In this document: one piece after another, positions 27,301 to 39,201 of the stretch
Numbering within the stretch: the stretch's first letter is position 1
Layout of the letters: every line of letters begins with the position of its first letter
Source of the DNA: Aphidius gifuensis
Taxonomy: Eukaryota; Arthropoda; Insecta; Hymenoptera; Braconidae
DNA: 64,000 nt
Direction: 5' to 3'
NCBI RefSeq assembly: GCF_014905175.1
Contig: NC_057790.1
Coordinates: forward strand, 4,898,001-4,962,000
The notes under the pieces: generated by a model
Told to the model about the DNA's origin: nothing
The model's database searches: none
The model's input: the letters and a program-made list of their open reading frames with translations, nothing else
Position numbers and translations under genes: made by a program

Positions 27301-30300
27301 AAAAAAACATTTTTTTTTAGAGAGTGATACGATAAAAAAGCAACGTTACCTTTGCAACTTAAAGTAAAAATTTTAACGTTTTATTAAAGGGAATAATACT
27401 ATGTTATATAAAATAATTGAGTTTTTGAATTAAGTTTATCAAAATAAAACTCCAACTGTACATTTATTTATAATAATTAATTAATGGTATGAAAGTAAAC
27501 ACATTCAGTATTATTATGAGCAGATGCTCTACCCTGAAGCAATTTTAAATACACATATGTTTATTTTTTTATCTCACTGTTACTTTTCAAATTTATATTA
27601 TATAATATTTTCTATAATTTCTCTTTCTATCTTTCAACAATATTGCACATGTGTTAACACCTATACTTGCACTTGAATTTACATAAAAGTAATGCGCAAG
27701 ACAATCATATCGAGCATGACTTTTGATCTTTTATCTTTCTTCAAAGTCATGATGGAAAATAAAAAATCTAATAAATAAAAGTGCAGCGCTGATTGATATG
27801 GATTACTTGTTCTTTTTTTTGTTTTTTTTTTCGCTAAAGAATACGGGAGAGTTTAGTGAGCAATGCTTTGAAAAAGAAGAATTTGTTCAATCGGTCGATT
27901 TGCATGAAGATAACACGTTTTATCAAGCATGCAACATTTCATTTTAAATCAGACATGAAAAATACTGATTGAATGTGCAGTGTGCAGATTTTTTTTTTGA
28001 TAGATTGAAAATACTTTTAAACAAAAAATAAAATAAGTCAAGCACCCCTGTATATGTTTTATTTATTTTTTTTTTTTATATTTTATAGTTTATACTTTAT
28101 AAAAAAAACCACCAAAAATTTTATGTTGAAAAGTAAAGAGAAGGCAAAAAACAATAGGGCATAAATATTTGCCCGCAAGTCCAGAAATGCTAAGCCCATA
28201 CAACGATCTAAAAAAAAAAGAAAACAAAATTCAAAAACACCTCAGTTTACCAAAGAAAAAGAGATAGATAAAAAAAAAACATAATAGTGAGAAAATAAAG
28301 GGGATCTTTGTGTCATAAATTTAACCCTCATTTTAAATGCGTATGGAGAGTGATGTCCAGCAATGATATCGCTTTATCTATGACGAAAAATAAAAAAATT
28401 TTGGGGGTCATTCCACACCCCTTGTTATAATGTATATCGAAAAACAGCCACGAATGTAGCCAAGGTTGGGACAAAGCAAATTGCGACTATCTGATAGTAC
28501 ACACTACCTTGACACTGAAAAGATTAGTCAGAGTTCACCCCTTGACATTTTTAAATCACTGGCCCTACCACCCAAAAAAAAAAAAAAAATTGTATGAAAA
28601 ATAAAAAAATATATATTTTAAAAAATAATACGTGATCCACCTTCTCAACAGAGCTTTAGCCTCTAGGGGATTTTGCAAAACAGGCTCATTGAAATCCTTT
28701 CATTTAAAAAAATAAAAATAACAAAAACCAAAAAAATAATGGAATGTAGCATTACAAATAATGCTTTGACATTTTATATAACTATTTTATCTGAACCGTA
28801 TTATTATTTTCAATATTATTTTTTTATTTTGGTTGAGTTTGTTTTTCGAGAAATTCGTTGTTATTTTGTAAATTGAATACACAAGCTTTTGTAAATGTTC
28901 ATCGTTTTTTGTTTATTTTATTTTATTTATTATTCACTTTAATTTTATTTATTCATTATTTATTTGTTACGAGTGGTTTAATTCGTTATTTTACAAATAA
29001 AAATTCTTTACATGTTGATTTAATATATTTTAAAAAATAATTAAAAAAGTTTATGCAAGAAAAAATTTGAAATGACGCTTTAAATCTCTCTTGAAAAAAG
29101 TGAACCACGTATGCTTTTCTCCTGTTGGTGATTTTATTTTTATTTTAATCAACAAACTCAACACATAATGAGGGTAAAATTTAGCAGCTATGCTAACGTT
29201 CTCAAACAAGCACAGACCAATCTTTATTTTCGAAATTATTCATAACTTTAAAAAATTATTTTGTTAATTGATTATATTGTAGAACACAGAATAATCTTCT
29301 AGTTGTATTTGTCAATTAATTTCAAAGGTCAATTATCTCAAATGTCAAGACAAATGAGTTGATTGAAAAAAAAAAAAAAACTTGCACAATTTATTAGTAA
29401 AAATTTTTAATATAGTTATAATAATAAACTAACTTGTCGTTTTTTTTCTTTATTATCGTTGGTAGTTGTAATTATTATTTTCTCAAGTTAGCGTGATAAA
29501 ATACAATTTATAAAAATACTTTAAATAACACGATTGTAAATCTTTGTTAACTTAGCAACTGTCAAATGATATTGTCAACTTTTTTATTTATTATTAATGT
29601 ATCCAGTTACATTTATCGCATTTACTAATTTCATATTCATTATGAATTTTTAAAAAAAAAGCAATTATGTAAATTTATTTATAGAGTTCATAATAACCAA
29701 TTACAACTACTACATATATTTTTAGATAGTTTTATTTCTTTTCTATTAAGTCATAAAGATGTAAGTAAAAAAAAAAATACCATTCTGCTTTTACGTTTTA
29801 TGGTTGAAACAGATGATGAAGTTGTATAAAATATAGATACAAATCTTTTAAAAATAATTTTCTATAATCTTTTAAAAGCTTCAAAGTACCTAGCTTAAAA
29901 GTAAATTTTTTATCCCCTGAAGCTTATTATTAAATATTAATTACAAAATAATATATACTTTCAATTCTAAAAGTATGAATAAATAAATGTTAAAATTTTT
30001 GCAATTTAAAAATCAATGTACCATTTGAAAAAACGATGTTTTGTGGCAACACCACAAAACTATATTGACCACAAGTTCGTCAAGGGAACGACTAGGATAG
30101 TAACAAGCTACGAGATGACATAATTTCCGCAATCTCATCAGAGATTGGACAAATAGAAAGAGAAACACTGTGCAATGAAGGTTTATGAAGTCAAAAGACG
30201 AGTAAAACAAAGAGAAAATAAGTCAAATGGAGAAGACAAAAGTGACATGCAAAGATACTAGTATCTAGCCAGAGTTCCAAATGAATTCATTGACTTTATA

Positions 30301-31360
30301 GTGATCGCCCGAGAGAAGAGAAAGAGAGCCATGGCAAAGGATCCAATTCAGATTTTCTCTCTCACTTTCCTTCTCTTTATAATGACAGTATAGATGTACA
30401 ACTCTCACACCATGAGTATTAAACTCTCGTCTTCAATCTTTCTTTTGATTTGTTTGTGGCATAACATCACAGGAAAACTTGTATATTCTGAAGTCTATCA
30501 AGCAACTTTTCTTCTTTATACAAATAAATGAAAAATAAAATTAAAAAATAAATAAAATTTCTTGTCAGGTCTCAACAAACTTGATACATATACAGTGATG
30601 GGATTCAGTTATCATGCTATACAGTATAATTTAAAGATGATGGGTTGATGCAATCGAGACACGAAAAAATAAAAATTTAGATTATGGTTTGTTGCAATGA
30701 TAAAAAGTTCATGGACAAAACTTTAGACATCAACAACTATATACATTCAAAACACGCACTAAAACTATACTTAAATCAAATTTGTCTTTGACTTTTATTT
30801 ACTTTGTTTTATTTTTATTTATTTAATTTATTTAATTTTTTTCTTTTCATATTATTCAAATACTCAGAGTATATATAATTTAAAACAAAAGTGACACAAC
30901 AGAGACAACTTGCTTGAAATCTTTATCCTAAGACTACACTTGACGTGTATAAAGTAATTAATTTTCTTCATGTTTTTTGGCAAATTACAAATTGTTTACT
31001 CATTGGCAAAGTCTAACAGATCCAAAGTCTGTGAAAGTGTGAGTTGTTCTTGTCATCACCATGCGTCAAGTAGTTTAAAGCTTCGAGTCTTACACAGGCC
31101 TCCAGAGGCTTTATACTGACGGAATTTTGACTTTTCTAAATATTCCCCAACACAATATACAATGATGAATTGAAAATTATATTTTTTTTTTACACATAAT
31201 TTAAAATAAATAAAAATTAATTTTATTAATTTTAATTTAATTTTGTTTTATTATCATAGTGAAAAATTAAATAGCCTTAAGTTACTTTCAATCTGTTACA
31301 ATAATGTAAGAAAAAAAAAAAATTGAAGTATAAGTACAGTGTATATATATATGCATATAA
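24361..31360. other. Gene-free A/T-rich stretch
   Basis: No coding sequence is supported. Better-balanced islands lie at about 24400-24770, 25280-25500, 26090-26350, 26500-26780, 28300-28560 and 30020-30420. None shows a long non-repetitive open frame with convincing splice borders. The minus-strand frames at 25154-25516 and 26354-26704 end in poly-Phe or Lys tracts. Confidence 0.4.
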
Positions 31361-31386
31361 AGCTCAGTTGGCAAGCTCAGTTGGCA
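31361..31386 (+). repeat. Tandem 13-bp duplication resembling a tRNA A box
   Basis: AGCTCAGTTGGCA occurs twice back to back (31361-31373 and 31374-31386). The unit resembles the D-arm/A-box of tRNAs. ATTCAAAC at 31399-31406 weakly resembles a B box, but no cloverleaf can be drawn. It may be a degenerate tRNA-derived SINE fragment or chance. Confidence 0.35.
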
Positions 31387-34300
31387 AAACGAGATGAAAT
31401 TCAAACTGCAAATCAACAAAGTCAGAATAATGAGAAAGTTTGGTGGCGTTTAAATTTTAAAACCAAAAGAACCAGCTCTTTAATTAAAAACCATCTGTCG
31501 TCTCACTTGAAATTGTCAGGTATTTTGAATTGAACCTATTTATTTATATTATTTTATTTTTTAATTTTTCAATTATTAATTTAATTTATCCCTCAAATAG
31601 AAATTCAGAAGACTGGAGTCATGAAAATCTAAAATCTATGTTCATGTACATTCTATGTATATTGCCGTCAGTTATTTTACAACACGAGTAACGCACGTCG
31701 AGCTATTGATCGATCTTGCAAATATTAGGCAACAATATATAGGCAAACAGCCCACGTAATTAAAGCGGATCTCCTTCTGCCCAATAGCTTTCATATCTCG
31801 ACCCTATTTAAAAGGGATGGTATTATATCAGTTCGCTTTCAAATGACAGACCCTTTTGCCCGCATCATATTCATCGTCGTGACCAGAATATATATTCAAT
31901 ACTATATACTAAAATCTGTACACTATCCTAAAAAATCAAAATACAAAACAAGCAAATCTCCAAACCATAAAATCAAATATAATTTTCCCTTCATCATATA
32001 AATAATCAAATATAATTTGTTTTATTTTTTAAAATTATTTTTTTCAACTGTTATTTTATTATAAAAAATAAATGAAAAGATACTAAATCTTGAACAAGTA
32101 AACAGTCAGTGACATGCAATATTTGCACGATATAAACTTAACGATCCGCTATACTTTTATATTAAACTAGAAAAAAATAAAATAAAAAATATAACCACAG
32201 GCCGGCCTGTATATTCTTCAAAGAGATATATTGCCCTTCCCCTTGTCGTTTAGCTATTTTTACAAACCCATATAGACACAAACTCATATGTTCATAGATT
32301 ACACACATATCGCTTTTATACAGATAAAACAATCTACAAACGAAATGTATTATACTCAAAATCACAGTAGCGCGAAATTAACCATGTCCAATGTTTGTCT
32401 GTGAATTGGCGCATGCAATTCATCCAACGACGAATTAACGTCGACAATATACATTGTCCATTCGTCTCATCAAGTAAGTACACACAATGACTGGTTAGTA
32501 TAACGTCAGTTCAACATAAAGCTTTTCAATTAATGACTATTCAAAATTATAAATAAATACTATATTAATATATACTGCGAAACAAAAAACTCTGTCATAA
32601 TAATATAATTTAATTTTCTTTTCATTGTAAATTTGAATGGTTTTTGTTTATTTATATTTATATTACAAATGGGAAAGACAATAAAAAAATTTAATGATAA
32701 AAGCAACAAGATTATTTTCATTACGATTGAAAAGCGCGTAAAATAGGATTTTTTTTTTTTTTCTTTTTTTATTTTCATTGTTGAAAATTTGGCATATCAA
32801 AAACCCCTTTGTAATATTCTTAATTCATTTTGTCCCACGAATATATTTTATATACAACTACATATATATATGTATCTCTCGTGGATTCGTTTCCAATTGT
32901 AAATAACGCTTGATTAATTCAGTCGAGTGTTTCGAGCAACCATTGATTGAAATGTGAACGCGTGGCACGAAAAAAGGTCGGGATTTGTGTGACGAAACAA
33001 TTGGAACACCCTGTATTATTGGGGAATTGGTATTTTGTCGTATATATATCTGCACACATGGCTACCATTTTTGTCTACCGACAGGTAAACCGGTTAACTT
33101 TTTTTTCGCAATTTCATGGTTTTTTTTTTTTTTTTTTCACTTGTAAATTTCAATATTCTTTATTTTATATATATAAATATTTTTTTTTTCATTTTAATTT
33201 TTGTATTCTTCTCTTGATCCGACTACTTTAATTTTTAGCCAGTAGCCAGGCATCCTTTCTTCCTTTTTTTTATTTCTTATATTGAAGCTAGTCAGTTCCC
33301 TAAAGTGCCTCGCGAAAAAAAGTAAAAAAAAAAAAAAAAAAAACAAACTGGAGAGCACATCGTGTTCGAGTTACCCGATACTCGCTCGATGAATATATAT
33401 GTGGTAACAGCATGCGCCGTATTTTGAGTGAATGTTCTCTGATGTTCGAGACACACAAACCATCTCTAACCAACACCCCTTCGTCATCAAAACCTTTTAA
33501 AGTCTTAAAAACCTGCCAACAATATTCAACACACGCCCATCAATTATACAGTACCTTTTATAAATTGCTCATTGATCCGATAATTCATTAGGCAATCATC
33601 TAGATTTTATATTTTCTTGGAAATTTTATCAAGAAAATAATTACTTTTTTTTTTTTTAAATAATTATTTTTGTAAGAATATTTGTATGTATATTTTTTTT
33701 TAATGAAAAAAGAGAATAAAAAAAAATTTTAAATATCAAATTATTTAAAGGGGATATACACGATTAAATAATTTCAAGGAGAAATTTAAATTTATCAATT
33801 CTTTATAAGGAATTTTTTTTCTTTTTTACGAGTGCACCCACTTTTTATTCTCGGAAACCGGTACACAAGGAATATGAATTGGCATTTCACGCTTATTGTG
33901 GGACAGGATCCAGAGAGTGTGCCGAATTAATAGCCACTCGAGGGTCCTTGGATTCTCAACCTCTGTATACCCTCTTTTTTTATTTTTATTTTTATTTTTT
34001 TTGTATATTTCTCACCAGTATATTCCATTCATGTGAATTTCTAGAGAGAATTTCTCGCCATACATTTATAATTCTTTTTTTTTTCATATCATATTCTAAA
34101 TGAATATTATTCAAATTATTATTTTTTTCACTAAACTAATACATAAAACTAACACAGACATAATAGCAAAGTTTAATATATATATAAATTTTGTTTTATA
34201 AATTTTAAGCTCAAAAATGACAAAAGAAAAATATTAAAATGGATAAATTCAATTGAAAACTACTTTTATACAATGAACGTATGAAAAATCCGTATTACAT

Positions 34301-36233
34301 GAGTATTGAAAAGTTTTCAAAGCACACTAATAAACGATTACAAATATCAATCACAAAATATTTTCAATTTTCGAAAGAGCTTGTTTATTTATATCAAGTT
34401 TTTATTTTATTTTTGTATTACAAAATATCATGAGAATTATTTGGACAACGATACAGGGCATTGAACTGTATATAGTGAATACAAAGAACGTGAATAATAT
34501 ATAAATGTCGTAATAGTCTAGTCTTTGTCAAAAGAGATTTTGAATAAGATTACTTGTTATCCCCTTTCCTTCACAATCACCTCCCTTAAATTATATAGCT
34601 CACTCAATTACCTGTAACTTCCATCTGTTTATATTTGATTAGGAATATTCGAAACTATATATATATAAGGATATTCCTGTGCAGGCAACAACATCCGCTT
34701 CAAAAAAATACGCTTGAATATTTTTTATAATAACACAGTTAAAATAAATATAAATAAATAAATAAATAAAACTTGTATAAATAAATATTTCAATGATAAA
34801 AATGCAATTTTCCTAACAAGTTGTTTTTTCTTATTATTCATTTCTTTACTTTTTTAAGTATAAAAAGCTTAAAGATCTTGAGTAAAGAAGCTTCAAGATC
34901 GATTAGTCTTTTTAGGTTTGAAAGGATCATCTAGGATATCGCTTGGTTTCAAGTAAAAAAGCTAAAGATTACTGGCATTTTAAAGGATGAAGTGAAAAAC
35001 GAAGGTATATAAAAGCTCCCAAGGTATATTTAGTATAATCATTAATTTACAAAACGAGACCAATCATTATAATCATGAAATTTGCTTTTTTTTAATTTCC
35101 GTTTCATAGAATACTGATATTAACTACTTACAAAAATTTCAAATCAATTTTTAATCAGAAATAGTCCTACTTTTTTTTCTGCCTTGATACTACAATAATA
35201 AAATCGTATATATTCATTTTATATAACTAAAAAAAAGAATTTTAAAAGTGAGAAAAAATATATATATATTTCAATGACGTAGAATAACGAAGTTAATATT
35301 TATATTCCTACATTGGCTCTCACATCGAGACTACATAAAACATAATTTACTAAATCCCTAGGCACTTGATGATCAATAAAATAAATATATACTTCTGTAT
35401 TATTGTATATAATATATATACATATCCCCTAGTGTCAAAGTGCAATAATAACTCTAGTGATTTGCATGAACAATCCGATGGAAATCGATGTAAATTCAAA
35501 ACCAGACAACGGCTTTGGACCACCAGAGGATCAACACTGAGCCTAAAGACACCAAGCAGATTATCCAATTTTGCGTGTCTCTAATAATGCATATATAAAT
35601 ATTAGAATAACAACTTTTTTCTGTTTTCTATAATTTTAATTTTTAACTATAAATATGAAACAAGTATATAGAATTTATTAAATATGAATTGAATGTTAAT
35701 TTACTAATTTAGATTATTACTACAACATAATAATTATACAAATTTACTATAAATTCATAAATCTCCATAGAACGTGTTAATTATTAAACATATATAGCTT
35801 TTGCGTGTCTTAATTTTTATGACTTTAATAGGATATTATTATCTGATGGTGATCTAAACTACAAACTACATCAACAAGAGTGACTTTATACAATTTGCAT
35901 ATCTATACATGGAAAATTTCTAATATATGCATAGAAATAATATCAAGGATACTATGTCGATACTAAAATACACATTGCAACATCATCAATACATTGTTAT
36001 TACTAACACGACGTCATAAGTCTTGTATCCTAAAAAAATTTCAAAGATGTATGAACAACAATGAATTTATATATTGCCTATAAGTTAAGTACTTTTTCAA
36101 ATCTACTATTTTTTCGACTGAATAGATATTTCTTTGAAAATAAAAAGATAAATAAATGGATAGATAAAAAAAAAAAGTTATAATAATAATGAAAAGAAAA
36201 GAAACAGAAATGAATTTATTTTTTTTTTTCAAG
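31387..36233. other. Gene-free stretch with several islands
   Basis: Balanced islands lie at about 31680-31880, 32380-32480, 32900-33080, 33240-33540, 33830-33990 and 35420-35590. The last follows ATCCCCTAG and has an open plus frame to a stop at 35584, but it has no partner exon and no recognised family. The rest is A/T tracts. Confidence 0.4.
32443..32458. promoter_or_regulatory. Inverted SOX-type site pair
   Basis: ACAAT (32444-32448) and ATTGT (32453-32457) form a palindrome with a 4-bp spacer, the arrangement of a dimeric SOX site. It lies in a balanced, CpG-containing island (32380-32480). Confidence 0.3.
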
Positions 36234-36234
36234 G

Positions 36235-36546
36235 AATGTGGGTAAATTGGCTCGACGAAAAGGTGCTCGAGTTTCTCGAGGACATTGGCTAGATGTGTAT
36301 GGTCACTCTCGACTCTTCTTCAAAGCTACAAATATATCTATACATTATACTGTATATAGCGGTTCGTTGAAACGTAGTATCAATTCCCGAAGTAAATCCC
36401 CGAGTAATCCGACAACAGTGGACCACTGCGATCGAGCTAGCCCTGAGTATACGACAAGTACACCTTCATGCTTTTCAAAAATAAAAAATAATCTATATAT
36501 ATATATTTCAATAAAATTGACAGACTTTATTTATTTTTTTTTTTGA
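36235..36546 (+). other. Long open frame behind an acceptor-like tract; unproven exon
   Basis: A T-rich tract ending in CAAG (36230-36233) precedes a frame open for 103 codons to TGA. The first 80 or so codons are in balanced sequence, rich in Arg, Ser, Thr and Lys; the last 20 are A/T low-complexity. Two CTCGAG palindromes (36266-36271 and 36275-36280) are separated by 3-4 bases. No domain, signal peptide or family is recognised. It could be a terminal exon of an unidentified plus-strand transcript or a regulatory island that is open by chance. Confidence 0.2.
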
Positions 36547-37294
36547 TTATTTTGTTATTATTTTTCTTCAAATCGAATATAGTGTATATATATATACGAG
36601 TTGGTATAATTGTCATACAGACTGTGACATTTTGTGACAGTCATTTTTATAAAGACAGCTTGCCAATAATATCGAATAGCATCTATGAAACAAACCGAGT
36701 GGCTTGGCACTCCGGGGCATAAAACAACCGACATTTTATAATGAAACTCCCCTTTAACTATCTTTCACTATCCTAACCTATGTATATACAATATACAATT
36801 TATATATAATATATAGTTTGGTATATACATTTTGTATTGACTGTTATAGATAGATACCCAGAGTGCAAGGAGCACCGTTCTCAACAAATATATTATTTAA
36901 CGGTTGCCGCCCAATGTATTTGCCCCAAAGAGGATTCTACACGTGCACCTGCCATATCCGAACAAATAAAACTCTTGAGTATATAAAAATAGAAAAAATA
37001 TTTATTTATTTCAAATAATATAAAATATAATAGTAAAGAAAATAAAAAATATTTTAAAATCTAAAAGTTTGACGTATGGTTTTTTATCATTTATTATATG
37101 ACAATTTTTGAAAATATATTTTTATATTGTTTATAATTAAAATTTAAAAAATGATTGATTATTTTTATATACGAGCACATTGGCGCGCTACGCGCGCCTG
37201 TATCTATACCTTCTAAAAAGTTCATTTTTCATTGATTTTATAAACACAAGTATTATCATAAGACAAAAAAAAAGAATGAATAAATTGACGAAAA
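36547..37294. other. Noncoding stretch with an E-box island
   Basis: A balanced island at about 36690-36740 and another at 36895-36965 lie in otherwise A/T-rich DNA. The second contains two abutting E-boxes, CACGTG (36940-36945) and CACCTG (36946-36951), which suggest bHLH or Snail-type binding. Confidence 0.35.
37182..37198. repeat. GC-only hairpin
   Basis: GGCGCGC, a 3-base loop, then GCGCGCC: a perfect 7-bp GC stem in surroundings that are almost pure A/T. Such GC hairpins mark the ends of some rolling-circle (Helitron-type) transposons, but no CTRR terminus follows at the expected place on either strand. It sits just left of the tandem repeat and probably belongs to the same repetitive element. 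Confidence 0.6.
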
Positions 37295-37750
37295 ATTTTT
37301 TTAATTTATTTATTTACACATAAATCACACATAATTCACACGTAATTTTTAGTCTAATAACATCAAGATTGAATGTTTACTGAAAAAATTGTGCTACCTT
37401 AATATGTCAATTTTAAAAAAAAATATAAAAAATATTTAAAAAAATTTTGTTTTTAAATTATTTCTTCACATATGAAAAACACATAATTCGCACAAAATTT
37501 TAAGCCCAATTGCATCGAGATCCGATGATTATTAAAAAAGTTGTGCTACCTTAATATGTCAATTTTAAAAAAAAATATAAAAAATATTTAAAAAAATTTT
37601 GTTTTTAAATTATTTCTTCACACATAAAAAACACATAATTCGCACAAAATTTCAAGCCCAATTGCATCAAGATCTAATAATTATTTAAAAAGTTGTGCTA
37701 GCTTAATATGTCAATTTAAAAAAAAAAAATATCAAAAAAAATTTTGTTTA
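37295..37750. repeat. 152-bp tandem repeat, about three copies
   Basis: The anchor GTGCTACCTTAATATGTCAA starts at 37391 and 37543, with a variant (GTGCTAGCTTAATATG) at 37695, giving exact 152-bp spacing. Copies two and three are very similar across the unit; copy one is more diverged at its left end. Each unit also contains an ACACATAATTC-type motif and a CCAATTGCATC-type motif. There is no coding capacity. It is likely the minisatellite core of a transposable element. Confidence 0.85.
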
Positions 37751-38145
37751 CTCGCTTTTTTTCGTTGTTTTTTCGTTGCTAACGAAATAAATAAAAAAAT
37801 AATAGAAAACGGCCAACAAAGAAATTTGAATGAGAGTAAGTGAGAAAAAAACAATGACTAATCAAATGTTCGGAAGACCGATGATGTTTGTCCTTTTTAT
37901 ATTAGGAATATATTATATAATATAAATCAACTTTTAAAACTTTAAAAATATTATTTTAATTATTTGAATTATGCAAGACCTTGAAACAAGATTAAAAAAT
38001 GTAAAAATATAAAAATTAATTTCAATTTTTCTTTAATATTAAATAAAGCTTGTTTCGTGATGAAAATTTTTTTCAAAATATAGTTGAAACTTATATCTAT
38101 TTGCCTGATTATTTAAAAAAAAACCTACTGATGCATTTTTTTGTA
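37751..38145. other. A/T-rich spacer between two repeats
   Basis: No gene is seen. The segment 37751-37890 may be the right flank of the element carrying the tandem repeat. The remainder is A/T-rich up to the TA dinucleotide that borders the transposon. Confidence 0.4.
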
Positions 38146-39199
38146 CACTGAGAGAAATTTTAACTAAAAATTAAAATCATGGTTGGCTAGAAATTACTAT
38201 AGTACTTTGTAATTTTTGTTTTAATTCTGGGATTTGTACGCGAGTCGGATTCACAATAAAATATGTAAAATGTTTAAAATGTCAAAAAATTGTTGGGTTA
38301 CTTCAAGCCTCTATACATCGTTATCTCACGCAGATGGATATGGGGTTAGTGAAGTTTATTATCGAAAATTCAATTCTAAACAATTTATAATGAATTACTT
38401 TTTTGATTAATCTCATAGATAATGAGTTATAGTTAATTAAAATAAACACATACATGTTTTGTAGAAAACAATAAAAATTATTATATGGTTGAATAAAATA
38501 CTGCACAATTTAATAAATATTCTTATATATATAATAAAATTATCATGTAGACATATAAAAGTTAGCATAGACTTAAATATTTTTACTATATATGCTTTGT
38601 AAAAATTCTGTTTGTGGGACGAAATAACACAAAAGATAATAATTGATGAACAAATGATTGAACTGTCATGCAATTTTAAGCATTTCTAGCATATCTTTGA
38701 AGCTAGGTACATGGGGTTAAGCGGGGTTATGTTGGTTATTTATTTCTAAACAATTTATCAGAATAACTTTTCTATTTAACAATTAGTTTTGAGTTTTGAG
38801 CGTGTAAACAGAAAGAAAAAATGTTGGCGGGAATTGATTGCTATTCTCCGTGAATCTAGCACAAACTGTTAAACACAAAAATATTAACTTTTAAATAATT
38901 TGAAAATAAAATTTAGTAAATTCTAAAACCGGTAGTGGTAAATTCTCAGTCTGCTAGATTTTACTTGTGATGTCGTGAATTTAGTCATTTTTTAAACAGA
39001 AATTACAATAAAATTTGTAAATTTTATGGCTTAGTAGTGTATATAGTCAATGGCCAGATTTTTTACATAATTTTATTGTAAAAATTATCTATCAATATGC
39101 GAATAATTCTTATAAATGACGGGGGAACGCAGTTTTTACTATTTATTTTGTATTTTTTTCTTTTACGTTTGTAATTCTTAGTTAATATTTCTCTCAGTG
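38146..39199. mobile_element. Non-autonomous TIR DNA transposon, 1,054 bp, TA target site
   Basis: The left end CACTGAGAGAAAT and the right end, its inverse ATTTCTCTCAGTG, are exact for 13 bp. They continue as imperfect inverted repeats to about 28-30 bp, with mismatches near positions 14, 23 and 28. TA is present immediately outside both ends (38144-38145 and 39200-39201), as expected of a TA target-site duplication. No transposase is encoded; internal frames are short and A/T-driven. An internal partial duplication shares TCTAAACAATTTAT near 38372 and 38745. The TA duplication suggests Tc1/mariner-type mobilisation, but the family is not established. Confidence 0.85.
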
Positions 39200-39201
39200 T
39201 A

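Noticed and set aside
33004..33016. GAACACCCTGTAT, similar to a terminus seen on some insect transposons
   Set aside because: No matching inverted copy or target duplication was found nearby; too short alone.
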